Assembly (NCBI GenBank): GCA_021740915.1
Contig: JAIOYW010000002.1
Location: 248,001-312,000 of the forward strand
Source: Ignavibacteriales bacterium
GTDB taxonomy: Bacteria; Bacteroidota; Ignavibacteria; Ignavibacteriales; Melioribacteraceae
DNA: 64,000 nt
Direction: 5' to 3'
Numbering within the stretch: position 1 is the stretch's first letter; every line of letters starts with the position of its first letter. The position numbers were made by a program, and so were the translations under genes. The notes under the pieces were generated by a model. That model was not told the origin of the DNA, searched no databases, and saw only the letters and a list, made by a program, of their open reading frames with translations. This document shows positions 16,009 to 24,267 of this stretch, one piece after another.

Positions 16009-17634
16009 ATGAGTTTAAATCTTAAGAAATCGACTAAATTTAGCGGCAGAAAAGGTCCTGTACTTCTGATAATTATGGATGGTGTCGGAATCGGCAAGCA
16101 TGATGAAAGCGATGGTGTTTTCCTTGCAAAAACCCCGGTATTGGATGATTTGTTGCAGATCCCTCTCCAGACACGCCTCAGAGCACATGGTCCGGCAGTT
16201 GGACTCCCTTCAGATGATGATATGGGCAACAGCGAAGTTGGTCACAATGCAATTGGTGCAGGAAGAGTATTTGACCAGGGAGCAAAACTCGTAAATAAAT
16301 CTATTGAAACCGGTGCAATATTTGAATCAGCAAACTGGAAAAAAGCCGTTACTTTGAATGATACTAATGCATTGCATTTTATTGGTCTGCTTTCAGACGG
16401 AAATGTGCATTCTCATATTAATCAACTTTTTTCAATGGTTAATAAAGCAGCAGAATCCGGAGTCAGGAAACTCAGACTACATGCATTACTTGACGGTAGA
16501 GATGTATTTGAAAAATCAGCTATTTCTTATCTCACTCCAACCGAAGAACTCTTTGCAGGTATCAACTCAAAATATGGTTTCGATTACCGGATTGCTTCAG
16601 GCGGCGGCAGAATGATTACAACGATGGACCGCTATAATGCTGACTGGAGCATTGTTGAACGTGGCTGGAATGCGCATGTCCTCGGTATTGGGAGAAAGTT
16701 CAAATCTGCCTCCGAAGCTGTCCAGACATATTATGACGAAGATCCAAAAGCTACTGACCAGTACCTTGAGTCATTTGTAATTGCTGATGATGAAGGCAAC
16801 CCTGTCGGGAAGATAGAAGATGGCGATAATGTGATTTTCTTCAATTTCAGAGGTGATCGCGCAATAGAAATTTCCCGCGCTTTTGAAGAAAAAGAATTTG
16901 ATAAATTTGATCGTGTAAGAGTTCCTAAAGTATTTTATGCCGGTATGATGGAGTATGACGGTGATCTGCATATCCCGTCAAATTATCTCGTTCAACCGCC
17001 GGCAATCGATAGAACAATTTCTCAGTACCTCTGCGCCGAAGGCGTTACCTCATTCGCAATTTCCGAGACTCAAAAGTTCGGTCACGTTACATATTTCTGG
17101 AATGGGAATAAGTCGGGTTATATTAACCAGACTCTTGAAACGTATGTTGAAATTCCATCAGATAAAATCCAGTTTGATAAAGCCCCACGAATGAAAGCTG
17201 ATGAGATTACGGATAAAACTATCGAACTGTTAAAGAGCGGTAAGTATAAATTTGGCAGAATCAACTACCCCAATGGCGATATGGTTGGTCATACAGGAGT
17301 GCCTGAAGCAATAATTACATCGGTGGAAGCTGTTGACGAGGGACTCGCAAAAATCCTGCCTGTCATAAGGGAACTCGGTGGAATAGCATTGATCACCGCA
17401 GACCATGGTAATGCAGATGAGATGTTTATCGAGAAGAAAGGTAAACGCGAGACAAAAACTTCACATTCACTAAATCCTGTACCCTTTATTATCTACGATC
17501 CCCAGTTTAGTGATGAATACAGAATGGCGGCAGTAGAAAATCCAGGACTAACAAGTATTGCAGGAACTATCCTGAATCTTCTCGGCTTCGAGAATATACA
17601 GGATTACGACACTTCCCTTATCGAAATAATCTAA
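16009..17634 (+). CDS. gpmI: 2,3-bisphosphoglycerate-independent phosphoglycerate mutase
   Basis: The 541-residue alkaline-phosphatase-superfamily enzyme interconverts 3- and 2-phosphoglycerate in glycolysis using two manganese ions. Metal ligand Asp24 lies in LLIIMDGVG, and the phosphoserine is Ser75 in MGNSEVGHNAIGAGR. Further motifs are LLDGRDVFE, RYNADW, the NFRGDRAIEI loop, FGHVTYFWNGN, NYPNGDMVGHTG and the final metal site ITADHGNADEM. The length is slightly above the usual 510-515 residues. It begins with ATG after a weak ribosome site and appears monocistronic, with a long hairpin just downstream. Confidence 0.95.
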   Translation: MSLNLKKSTKFSGRKGPVLLIIMDGVGIGKHDESDGVFLAKTPVLDDLLQIPLQTRLRAHGPAVGLPSDDDMGNSEVGHNAIGAGRVFDQGAKLVNKSIETGAIFESANWKKAVTLNDTNALHFIGLLSDGNVHSHINQLFSMVNKAAESGVRKLRLHALLDGRDVFEKSAISYLTPTEELFAGINSKYGFDYRIASGGGRMITTMDRYNADWSIVERGWNAHVLGIGRKFKSASEAVQTYYDEDPKATDQYLESFVIADDEGNPVGKIEDGDNVIFFNFRGDRAIEISRAFEEKEFDKFDRVRVPKVFYAGMMEYDGDLHIPSNYLVQPPAIDRTISQYLCAEGVTSFAISETQKFGHVTYFWNGNKSGYINQTLETYVEIPSDKIQFDKAPRMKADEITDKTIELLKSGKYKFGRINYPNGDMVGHTGVPEAIITSVEAVDEGLAKILPVIRELGGIALITADHGNADEMFIEKKGKRETKTSHSLNPVPFIIYDPQFSDEYRMAAVENPGLTSIAGTILNLLGFENIQDYDTSLIEII

Positions 17635-17660
17635 ATTGTAAATTACAATCACAAACTCAG

Positions 17661-17691
17661 GCAGGAGCTCAAATTTATTATGAGCTTCTGC
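17661..17691 (+). other. Long hairpin after gpmI without a T-run
   Basis: GCAGGAGCTCA (17661-17671) can pair with TGAGCTTCTGC (17681-17691): 11 base pairs including one G-U. No T-tract follows, so it is not a standard intrinsic terminator. It may be an RNA-stability or attenuation element between gpmI and the YitT gene. Confidence 0.45.
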
Positions 17692-17754
17692 GCTGGGTAA
17701 AGATAAATTGATTTTATTCAATAACTTAACTGTTTTTTGTAATACGGAATTGAT

Positions 17755-18690
17755 ATGATTTTCAAGTTTATTCATCGGAATGTAATCGTAGATTATATTT
17801 TTATCATCATCGGCGCCGCAATAATGGGGCTTGGAATTGGAGTTTTTCTTGTTGATGCAAAAGTTGTTCCCGGCGGCGTTTCTGGGCTCTCCATGGCTGT
17901 GCATTACCTTACTGACGGCAAACTGTCCGTAGGCTTAATGGTCTGGATATTTAATGTGCCGCTTTATTTATGGGGCTTAAAAGAATTAGGTAAAACTTTC
18001 GGAGTACGAACTTTTTTCGGGTTTACGTTTAACTCATTTTTTATTGACTTTTTCAGGGGAGATATACCTGGGTTCAGTTTCGTGAGGCTGCAGGATTCAC
18101 AAACCATACGCGATCTGATGCAGCATGATTTCCTTTTCCTCGTTATTATTGGCGCTGCGCTTCTGGGAGTCGGATTGGGTATTGTTTTCAAATTCAATGC
18201 CACAACTGCGGGCTCAGATATTGTAGCCGCGATAATGCAGAAACGTTTTGGAATTAAACCCGGGCAGGCAATTATGTCAATTGATTTTTTTGTAATTGCG
18301 CTTGCCGGACTGATAATTGATTTAAAGAACCTATCACCTGATCGTCCTGCCCTCTCACTTACGTTATATGCCCTCTTATTACTCCTTGTTTCTTCCCGTC
18401 TCGTCGATGTTATTATCGACGGCTTTGACTATGCCAGAAGTGTTATGATCATTTCTGAAAAACACAACGCTATTTCCACAGCGATCATGAACGAACTTTC
18501 CCGCGGAGCAACCGCAATTAAATCCCGTGGACTTTATAAAAATATCGAGAGAGAGGTTATCGTAACTGTTGTGACCCTTAAAGAACTTAGTCGGGTTATT
18601 TCTATTATTAATGAGATCGATCCCGATGCTTTTGTCATTATTAACAACGTTCATGAAGTACTGGGGGAAGGTTTCCGACGGCGTATCTGA
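17755..18690 (+). CDS. YitT family membrane protein with DUF2179 domain
   Basis: The 311-residue protein has five to six transmembrane segments. The family motifs are VVPGGVSGLSMAVHYLTDGKLSVGLMVWIFNVPL, a GVGLGIVFKFNATTAGSDIVAAIM second half, and a C-terminal soluble DUF2179/DAC-like domain (residues about 225-305; SRGATAIKSRGLYKNIEREVIVTVVTLKEL). YitT proteins are widespread inner-membrane proteins without an established substrate. The start is ATG at 17755. It is in the same direction as gpmI, 120 bp downstream. Confidence 0.85.
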   Translation: MIFKFIHRNVIVDYIFIIIGAAIMGLGIGVFLVDAKVVPGGVSGLSMAVHYLTDGKLSVGLMVWIFNVPLYLWGLKELGKTFGVRTFFGFTFNSFFIDFFRGDIPGFSFVRLQDSQTIRDLMQHDFLFLVIIGAALLGVGLGIVFKFNATTAGSDIVAAIMQKRFGIKPGQAIMSIDFFVIALAGLIIDLKNLSPDRPALSLTLYALLLLLVSSRLVDVIIDGFDYARSVMIISEKHNAISTAIMNELSRGATAIKSRGLYKNIEREVIVTVVTLKELSRVISIINEIDPDAFVIINNVHEVLGEGFRRRI

Positions 18691-18856
18691 TTTTATGATT
18701 TTATCCTGCCATGATTCCCCTATCTTGACTAATATGTTTTATTTGTTAATTTTGCACATTAATAATGATTATAATATGATTTAATAAGATGACGGCATTA
18801 ATCTTTGAATATTGTTTGCCGATCAATTTTTTAATAATCAATGACGGTATTTGCCT

Positions 18857-19315
18857 ATGATAAAAGAATTTGAATCTTCAAGAATTCCTCCCGATTACGA
18901 AATTGATGAGGAGCATGAGTACCTTACCTATTGTGAAAGTTGCCGTAAGGATATTCTCGTCCCCAAAGAGTATCCGGCAGGAAAATATTATTGTTCCGGC
19001 TGCCGGGCAAAATTCCTTTCTGAAAAAAAGGAAGAATTTGAAAAGCATTTTGTATCAGAAAAATTAATACAGTCGCGTTTCTCCAGTTCCATAAAAAAGA
19101 GTTCCAAAGCTTTTTCAACCTCTATTACTTTTTTTCTTTTTGCATTTGCCTTCTTAATCTTTGCTGTTGGAGTCGAACTGAGCAAAGAAAATTCTTTTCG
19201 TAAGGTTGCCTGGGGTGCAATGGCTCTCAGCATTCTGATTGCTATTTTTTATTCACTCAGAGGATTCCTCCTTAAACGCTCCGAACGCAAAAAAGCCTCT
19301 AAACCAAAATCCTGA
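18857..19315 (+). CDS. Zinc-ribbon protein with two transmembrane helices, function unknown
   Basis: The 152-residue protein contains a four-cysteine zinc ribbon near the N-terminus (YCESCRK and YYCSGCRAKF), a charged helix, then two hydrophobic helices (about 90-110 and 119-137) and a basic tail rich in Lys and Arg. I chose ATG at 18857 over TTG at 18851. I do not recognise the family. It directly precedes the SOS-box palindrome and the truncated dnaE, but shares no obvious function with it. Confidence 0.65.
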   Translation: MIKEFESSRIPPDYEIDEEHEYLTYCESCRKDILVPKEYPAGKYYCSGCRAKFLSEKKEEFEKHFVSEKLIQSRFSSSIKKSSKAFSTSITFFLFAFAFLIFAVGVELSKENSFRKVAWGAMALSILIAIFYSLRGFLLKRSERKKASKPKS

Positions 19316-19353
19316 TATTCAATATCCCTTTGCTTTTGATGGATAATTTTGTG

Positions 19354-19383
19354 ATATTTACTGTACAAATGTACAGTAAATAT
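19354..19383. promoter_or_regulatory. LexA-type SOS box in a 30-bp perfect palindrome
   Basis: Arms 19354-19366 and 19371-19383 are perfect 13-base inverted repeats around AAAT. The core is CTGT (19361-19364), eight bases, ACAG (19373-19376), with flanking TA on both sides. This is the E. coli-type LexA consensus TACTGT-N8-ACAGTA. It ends five bases before the ATG of the truncated dnaE, so LexA binding would block its transcription. The location leaves no room for a ribosome binding site between the box and that ATG. Confidence 0.75.
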
Positions 19384-19388
19384 CCGAT

Positions 19389-21062
19389 ATGGAACATACA
19401 AACGAAAATTCATTTGACCTGAGCACATACAGACTTCCCGAAGGCAGAAGGCACGTAACACCTGTTATTTACAATCCTGTGCCGGGTAAAGAGAGCGGAC
19501 TAAACTTCGATATATATGACTACAATACCCTCTTTAATGATCCGGAAACGAAAAAGATAATCAGGAAAGGTGATACGATAGGATGTTTCTATATTGAATC
19601 ACCTGGTATGCGTTCACTTCTCCGGAGATTGAGCTGTGATACTTTTGAAATGCTTACTGCTGCCAGCTCGGTAATCCGTCCGGGAGTTGCCGAAAGCGGT
19701 ATGATGCAGGAATTTATTGCCCGGCACCACGACCCTTCAAAGCGTAAATATCTTATACCGGAAATGGAAAAATATCTGGGCGAGACCTACGGAGTAATGA
19801 TATACCAGGAAGATGTAATCAAAGTTGCACATCATATAGCGGGGCTTTCCCTGGAGGAATCTGATCTGCTGCGCAGAGCAATGAGCGGAAAAATGCGTTC
19901 TCATGATGCAATGCAAAGACTTGAAAATAAATTTTTCACCTCCTGTGCCTCCCGCGGATACAATAACACAGTATCAACTGAACTGTGGAGACAAATAGAG
20001 TCCTTTGCCGGATACGCATTTTGTAAGGCGCACAGCGCTTCATTCGCCCTTCTCTCTTTCCAGGTAGCATACCTGAAAGTACATTATCCCGCAGAATTTA
20101 TGGCAAGTGTACTCAGTAATAGCGGCGGCTATTATTCCGCAGCCGTTTATATACAGGAAACCCGCCGTATGGGCATTACCGTGCTGCTTCCGGATATTAA
20201 CCAAAGCGATTACGAATACACCGGCAAACAAAAGTCTCTGCGCATTGGGTTTATGGCAATCAAAAACTTCCCCCGGAATACTGCTTTCCGCATAATCGAA
20301 GAGCGGAACAAAAACGGGAAATTTTCTTCTCTTGCTTCATTTATCGCCCGAGTGAATACGGGGCCGGAAGAAACTGCTCTGCTGATAAAATGCGGTGTTA
20401 TGGATTGTTTCGGGAAGACACGCCCCACTCTTATGCGCTGGCTCGATATTTATATACGATACCGGAAACAGATGGCATCAGGAATGAACGGGCTTTTCGC
20501 CTCTGAGTTCAGTGATCTCGAAAAAAATGTTGAAACAAAAGATCAGTATTCTATTTCGGAAATATGCGCTATTGAGTATGAGACATTTGATTATATGGTA
20601 ACCCGCCACCCCCTTGAATTTTTCAGCGGAGTTATTAACCGGGAATCAATAATTAAAGCGAAAGATATGTACCGATACAACAAAAAAGAAATCAAGATGG
20701 TTGGCTGGTTTATGACATCAAAACGGATTAAAACTAAAAAGGGAGATATTATGAAATTCCTTTCCCTGGAAGATTTGACCGGAACTTTTGAAGCAGTGCT
20801 TTTCCCTGAGACCTATTCAGAATATGCCGAACAGACTTTATCAATGGGACCTTATCTGCTGAAAGGCACTGTTGATGCAGAGGCGGGAAATAACCTCATT
20901 GTGAATAAACTTGCGGTGCTTTCAGCGCAGGACGTAAAAGCAACTGCACGCAAAGATAGTTCTGAGAATAACTACTACGGTGATGTTGAAAAAGTTAACC
21001 CTGAAGAGTTTTCAATATTAAGCGGTCTCGATCAGGAAAAACTACGTCAGGCGTATTTATAA
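19389..21062 (+). CDS. DnaE-like DNA polymerase III alpha, C-terminal half only (no PHP or palm)
   Basis: The 557-residue protein aligns by eye with the C-terminal half of DnaE. Residues about 57-320 are the fingers (GDTIGCFYIESPGMRSLL, SVIRPGVAESGMM, TYGVMIYQEDV, LLRRAMSGK). About 320-351 is helix-hairpin-helix, 361-370 (QMASGMNGLF) resembles a beta-clamp-binding motif, and 434-520 is an OB fold (IKMVGWFMTSKRIKTKKGDIMKFLSLED). The PHP and palm domains, including the catalytic aspartates, are absent. A stop codon (TAA, 19377) closes the frame just upstream and no palm sequence is found in the window. The ORF has no internal frameshift. The SOS box next to it and the IESPGMR/AESGMM variants point to an SOS-mutagenesis DnaE. 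It could be half of a split polymerase, a dead accessory subunit or a decaying fragment. Confidence 0.8.
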   Translation: MEHTNENSFDLSTYRLPEGRRHVTPVIYNPVPGKESGLNFDIYDYNTLFNDPETKKIIRKGDTIGCFYIESPGMRSLLRRLSCDTFEMLTAASSVIRPGVAESGMMQEFIARHHDPSKRKYLIPEMEKYLGETYGVMIYQEDVIKVAHHIAGLSLEESDLLRRAMSGKMRSHDAMQRLENKFFTSCASRGYNNTVSTELWRQIESFAGYAFCKAHSASFALLSFQVAYLKVHYPAEFMASVLSNSGGYYSAAVYIQETRRMGITVLLPDINQSDYEYTGKQKSLRIGFMAIKNFPRNTAFRIIEERNKNGKFSSLASFIARVNTGPEETALLIKCGVMDCFGKTRPTLMRWLDIYIRYRKQMASGMNGLFASEFSDLEKNVETKDQYSISEICAIEYETFDYMVTRHPLEFFSGVINRESIIKAKDMYRYNKKEIKMVGWFMTSKRIKTKKGDIMKFLSLEDLTGTFEAVLFPETYSEYAEQTLSMGPYLLKGTVDAEAGNNLIVNKLAVLSAQDVKATARKDSSENNYYGDVEKVNPEEFSILSGLDQEKLRQAYL

Positions 21063-22304
21063 ATTCGAGTTTGAGGCTGGCTTACCCGCTTTTGCTATCT
21101 TTATTGCCTGTGTAGAATCGAGCATTGTCATCATACTATCACGCAGAGCATAATAAGGCTGCAGATATTTCTTATCGATAGGTCGAGTCGGAGGAAATTC
21201 CATTTTTAAGTAATTGATGGGAGATCCATTTTTCCAGAAACGAAAATCCAGATGAGGACCGGTTGATAACCCCGTACTTCCAACGTACCCGACAACCTGA
21301 CCTTGCTTAACTCTTGCACCAACAGAGATGCCCTTACCGAATCGGGAGAGGTGCATATAGCCGCTTTGAAATGTCCTGTTATGCTTGATCTTGATATAAT
21401 TTCCTTCGCCCTTTTTGTAGCCCTTAAAAATCACGGTGCCGTCGCCGACAGCAGAAACAGGTGTACCAGTAGGTGCAGCGTAATCAATGCCGTGATGAGC
21501 CCGGTAACGTCTGAGAACAGGATGGAAACGATTGTTTGAGAAACGGGAACTTATACGAGAAAATTTGAGTGGTGCTTTTAAAAAGGCTTTCTGGAGGCTG
21601 TTCCCAAGTTCATCAAAAAATCCGGCTTCGTCTCCTTCGGTAAAATTAAAAGCAAAAAATGGCGATTTTCTATGGAGAAAGAATGCTGCCTTAACTTTTT
21701 CAATACCTATAGGTTCACCTTCAAGGAATTTCTGGTCAAAAACGACCTTAAAACTATCTCCGGGCTGGATAGCCCAGAAATCTATCTGCCAAGCATAAAT
21801 ATCAGCTAATTTGAGTGCGATATTGATATCTTCATTAATATCCTGAAAAGTCTGGTAGAGGGAACTCCTGATAGCTCCCGATACAATACGTTCTTCTATG
21901 AAGGTTTCTTTCTGGGCATTGTACACAATAAGAGAATCCTTAAAATCAAAAACGACATAGTTTTCAAGGTCTTTCTCATAAATAAAATAGAGAAGTTTGT
22001 TTGTCGAATCAGATGCATTATAGGTTATATATTTTTTACCTGGTTTTATTTCACGAACATTAAAAGTACTTCTTGAAAAATTTGCAATATTTATGATTTC
22101 AGCTGCTGAAAACTTGTGGGGAAAAAGAATATCGCTAAGAGTCTGTCCGCTTTTAACATAATTGACATTTTCGAGTAATGAGTCAGCATATATTCCATAA
22201 ATATTTTTCGTGGGAACTGGTGGGGTTTTGTCATTTTCTTCACCTGTGCAGGCAAAAAGGACAAAAAACGCCCCGATCATTAGCAAAATGTTAAGTATTC
22301 TCAT
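21057..22304 (-). CDS. M23 family metallopeptidase lipoprotein (LytM/MepM-like)
   Basis: I start the protein at ATG 22304 (about 415 residues), because the sequence then begins with a lipoprotein signal (MRILNILLMIGAFFVLFAC). The frame is open to 22385. An OapA/LysM-like segment (YVKSGQTLSDILFPHKFSAAEI) precedes the C-terminal M23 domain, which contains HHGIDYAAPTGTPV, GNYIKIKHNRTFQSGYMHLS and GPHLDFRFWKNGSPIN. Such enzymes cut peptidoglycan cross-links in the periplasm. The usual last metal ligand motif HxH reads HLD here, a variant I recall from other Bacteroidota M23 proteins, so activity is likely but not certain. The 3' end overlaps the dnaE fragment by six bases. Confidence 0.85.
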   Translation of the reverse strand: MRILNILLMIGAFFVLFACTGEENDKTPPVPTKNIYGIYADSLLENVNYVKSGQTLSDILFPHKFSAAEIINIANFSRSTFNVREIKPGKKYITYNASDSTNKLLYFIYEKDLENYVVFDFKDSLIVYNAQKETFIEERIVSGAIRSSLYQTFQDINEDINIALKLADIYAWQIDFWAIQPGDSFKVVFDQKFLEGEPIGIEKVKAAFFLHRKSPFFAFNFTEGDEAGFFDELGNSLQKAFLKAPLKFSRISSRFSNNRFHPVLRRYRAHHGIDYAAPTGTPVSAVGDGTVIFKGYKKGEGNYIKIKHNRTFQSGYMHLSRFGKGISVGARVKQGQVVGYVGSTGLSTGPHLDFRFWKNGSPINYLKMEFPPTRPIDKKYLQPYYALRDSMMTMLDSTQAIKIAKAGKPASNSNL

Positions 22305-22401
22305 GAGGTATTTAATTTTTACGAAGTAATGGATAAATTTGGCGTAGAATATAAAAATTATATCTTTAATACTCAACATTTTCAAATTTACAGGCTAAGG
22401 T

Positions 22402-24267
22402 TTGTCAGAGGAAATAGCTGAAATACGGCATAAAATAAGTGATAAACTGGAAAATCTTCCGGCAGAACCGGGCATATATCAATTCCTTAATGAGAATGGG
22501 AAAGTTATATATATCGGTAAGGCAAAAAACCTTCGGAATCGTGTAAGATCATATTTTCATACAGGAATCAATTCACCCAAAACACTTGCCATGGTTTCGA
22601 AAGTTGCTGATCTGCAAATGATTATAACCGATACGGAAGTGGAGGCTCTTGTACTTGAAAATAATCTGATCAAGGATCTGAAACCAAGATATAATATCAA
22701 TCTGAAGGATGATAAAACTTTTCCATATATAAGAGTGACGAATGAACCATTCCCTCAAATATTTACTACTCGAACTCTGGTAAGGGACGGCTCAAAGTAT
22801 TTCGGACCTTATACTGACGTAAAAAGCATGAAAGCCTCTTTAAAAATGCTGAATAAAATCTTCAAAATAAGAAGCTGCAAATACCTGATTAATGATGAAA
22901 CAATAGAAAAGAGGAAAATCAAGGTATGTCTGGACTATCACATAAAAAAATGCGGAGGTCCCTGCGAAGGTCTCGTCAGTAAAACAGAATACTCAGAGAT
23001 GGTGGGCGAGGTTGTAAAAGTATTACGAGGCAAAACCGACGACCTTATCAGGGATTTGACACTTAAGATGAACACAGAATCTGCGGATCTGAAGTTCGAG
23101 AACGCAGCTGAATTGAGGGATAAAATTGATCAGTTAAGAGTATATAATTCCAGACAGAAAATCGTTTCGGAAAACCGGGACGATCGCGATGTGATTTCAT
23201 TTGCTGCCGAAGGCAAAGATGTTGCTTCAACAATTCTGAATATCAGAAACGGCAGACTTACAGGCAAAAAACAATTCAGATTAGGAATTGAAACCGGAGA
23301 ATTTGGTTCGGATATACTCGCTGCAATAATAAGATTCTACTATGGTGAATTTGTTGAAATTCCCAAAGAAATACTTTGTGAAGAAGTACCCGCTGATAAA
23401 GATATTCTTTTGGATTGGCTTAGGATTAAAGGCGGACACAAAATTGAGTTTGTAATTCCTAAAAAGAAAAGTGAGGCGCGCAGCCTGCTTGAGATGTGCA
23501 GCCAAAATGCAAATCTGCTGTTAAAAGAGATCCAGTTGCAGCGTATGAAAAAGGAGGGCAATGTTCCTCATGTCCTTGTTTCGCTGAAACGGGATCTCCG
23601 GCTAAAAAATATTCCACGCAGAATAGAATGTTTTGATATATCGAACCTTCAGGGTACAGACACCGTGGCAAGTATGGTCGTTTTTGAAGATGCCAAACCA
23701 AAGAAAAGTCTCTACCGCAAATTTATTATTCGGACTGTTGAAGGTCCAAATGATTTTGCAAGTATGATGGAAGTTATTACAAGAAGATATACCAGGGTTA
23801 TAGATGAAAAGATAACGATCCCCGATCTTATTATGGTTGATGGCGGCAAAGGCCAACTTTCTTCGGCAGTTAAAGTCCTGAATAATTTGGGTATGAAACA
23901 CTTTGAAATAATCGGTTTGGCAAAAAGACTGGAGGAAGTTTATCTTCCCGGAACAAGCGAGCCCGTAGTAATTCCAAGAACCTCGTCAGCATTAAAACTT
24001 TTACAGCATCTTAGGGATGAGGCGCATAGATTTGCAATTACCTTCCATAGATCCCGCAGAGATAAAAGGACGTTTACAACCGAGCTTACTTCAATTAAGG
24101 GGATTGGCGAGGCAATCGCAACAAGATTGCTCACGTCTTTCTCATCCATCGATGAAATTCGTAAGGCTGCTTTCTCTGATCTCGCGATTCTGATCGGAGA
24201 TTCTAAAGCAAAATTAATTGTTGAACATTACAGCCGTGAGCTTCAGTCTGATGAGACAGAACCCTAA
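22402..24267 (+). CDS. uvrC: UvrABC excinuclease subunit C
   Basis: The 621-residue nuclease makes both incisions in nucleotide excision repair, working with UvrB. Visible are the N-terminal GIY-YIG domain (PGIYQFLNENGKVIYIGKAKNLRNR), the cysteine-containing region (CLDYHIKKCGGPCEG), the UVR motif that binds UvrB (about 215-250), the RNase H-like C-terminal nuclease (CFDISNLQGTDTVASMVVFED, DGGKGQL) and the helix-hairpin-helix tail. It starts with TTG (22402), with CAGG seven bases upstream. It is divergent from the M23 gene. No LexA box was seen upstream. It overlaps the NhaC gene by four bases. Confidence 0.95.
   Translation: MSEEIAEIRHKISDKLENLPAEPGIYQFLNENGKVIYIGKAKNLRNRVRSYFHTGINSPKTLAMVSKVADLQMIITDTEVEALVLENNLIKDLKPRYNINLKDDKTFPYIRVTNEPFPQIFTTRTLVRDGSKYFGPYTDVKSMKASLKMLNKIFKIRSCKYLINDETIEKRKIKVCLDYHIKKCGGPCEGLVSKTEYSEMVGEVVKVLRGKTDDLIRDLTLKMNTESADLKFENAAELRDKIDQLRVYNSRQKIVSENRDDRDVISFAAEGKDVASTILNIRNGRLTGKKQFRLGIETGEFGSDILAAIIRFYYGEFVEIPKEILCEEVPADKDILLDWLRIKGGHKIEFVIPKKKSEARSLLEMCSQNANLLLKEIQLQRMKKEGNVPHVLVSLKRDLRLKNIPRRIECFDISNLQGTDTVASMVVFEDAKPKKSLYRKFIIRTVEGPNDFASMMEVITRRYTRVIDEKITIPDLIMVDGGKGQLSSAVKVLNNLGMKHFEIIGLAKRLEEVYLPGTSEPVVIPRTSSALKLLQHLRDEAHRFAITFHRSRRDKRTFTTELTSIKGIGEAIATRLLTSFSSIDEIRKAAFSDLAILIGDSKAKLIVEHYSRELQSDETEP

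Noticed and set aside
22305-22401. SOS box for uvrC
   Set aside because: No CTGT-N8-ACAG in the M23/uvrC intergenic region.
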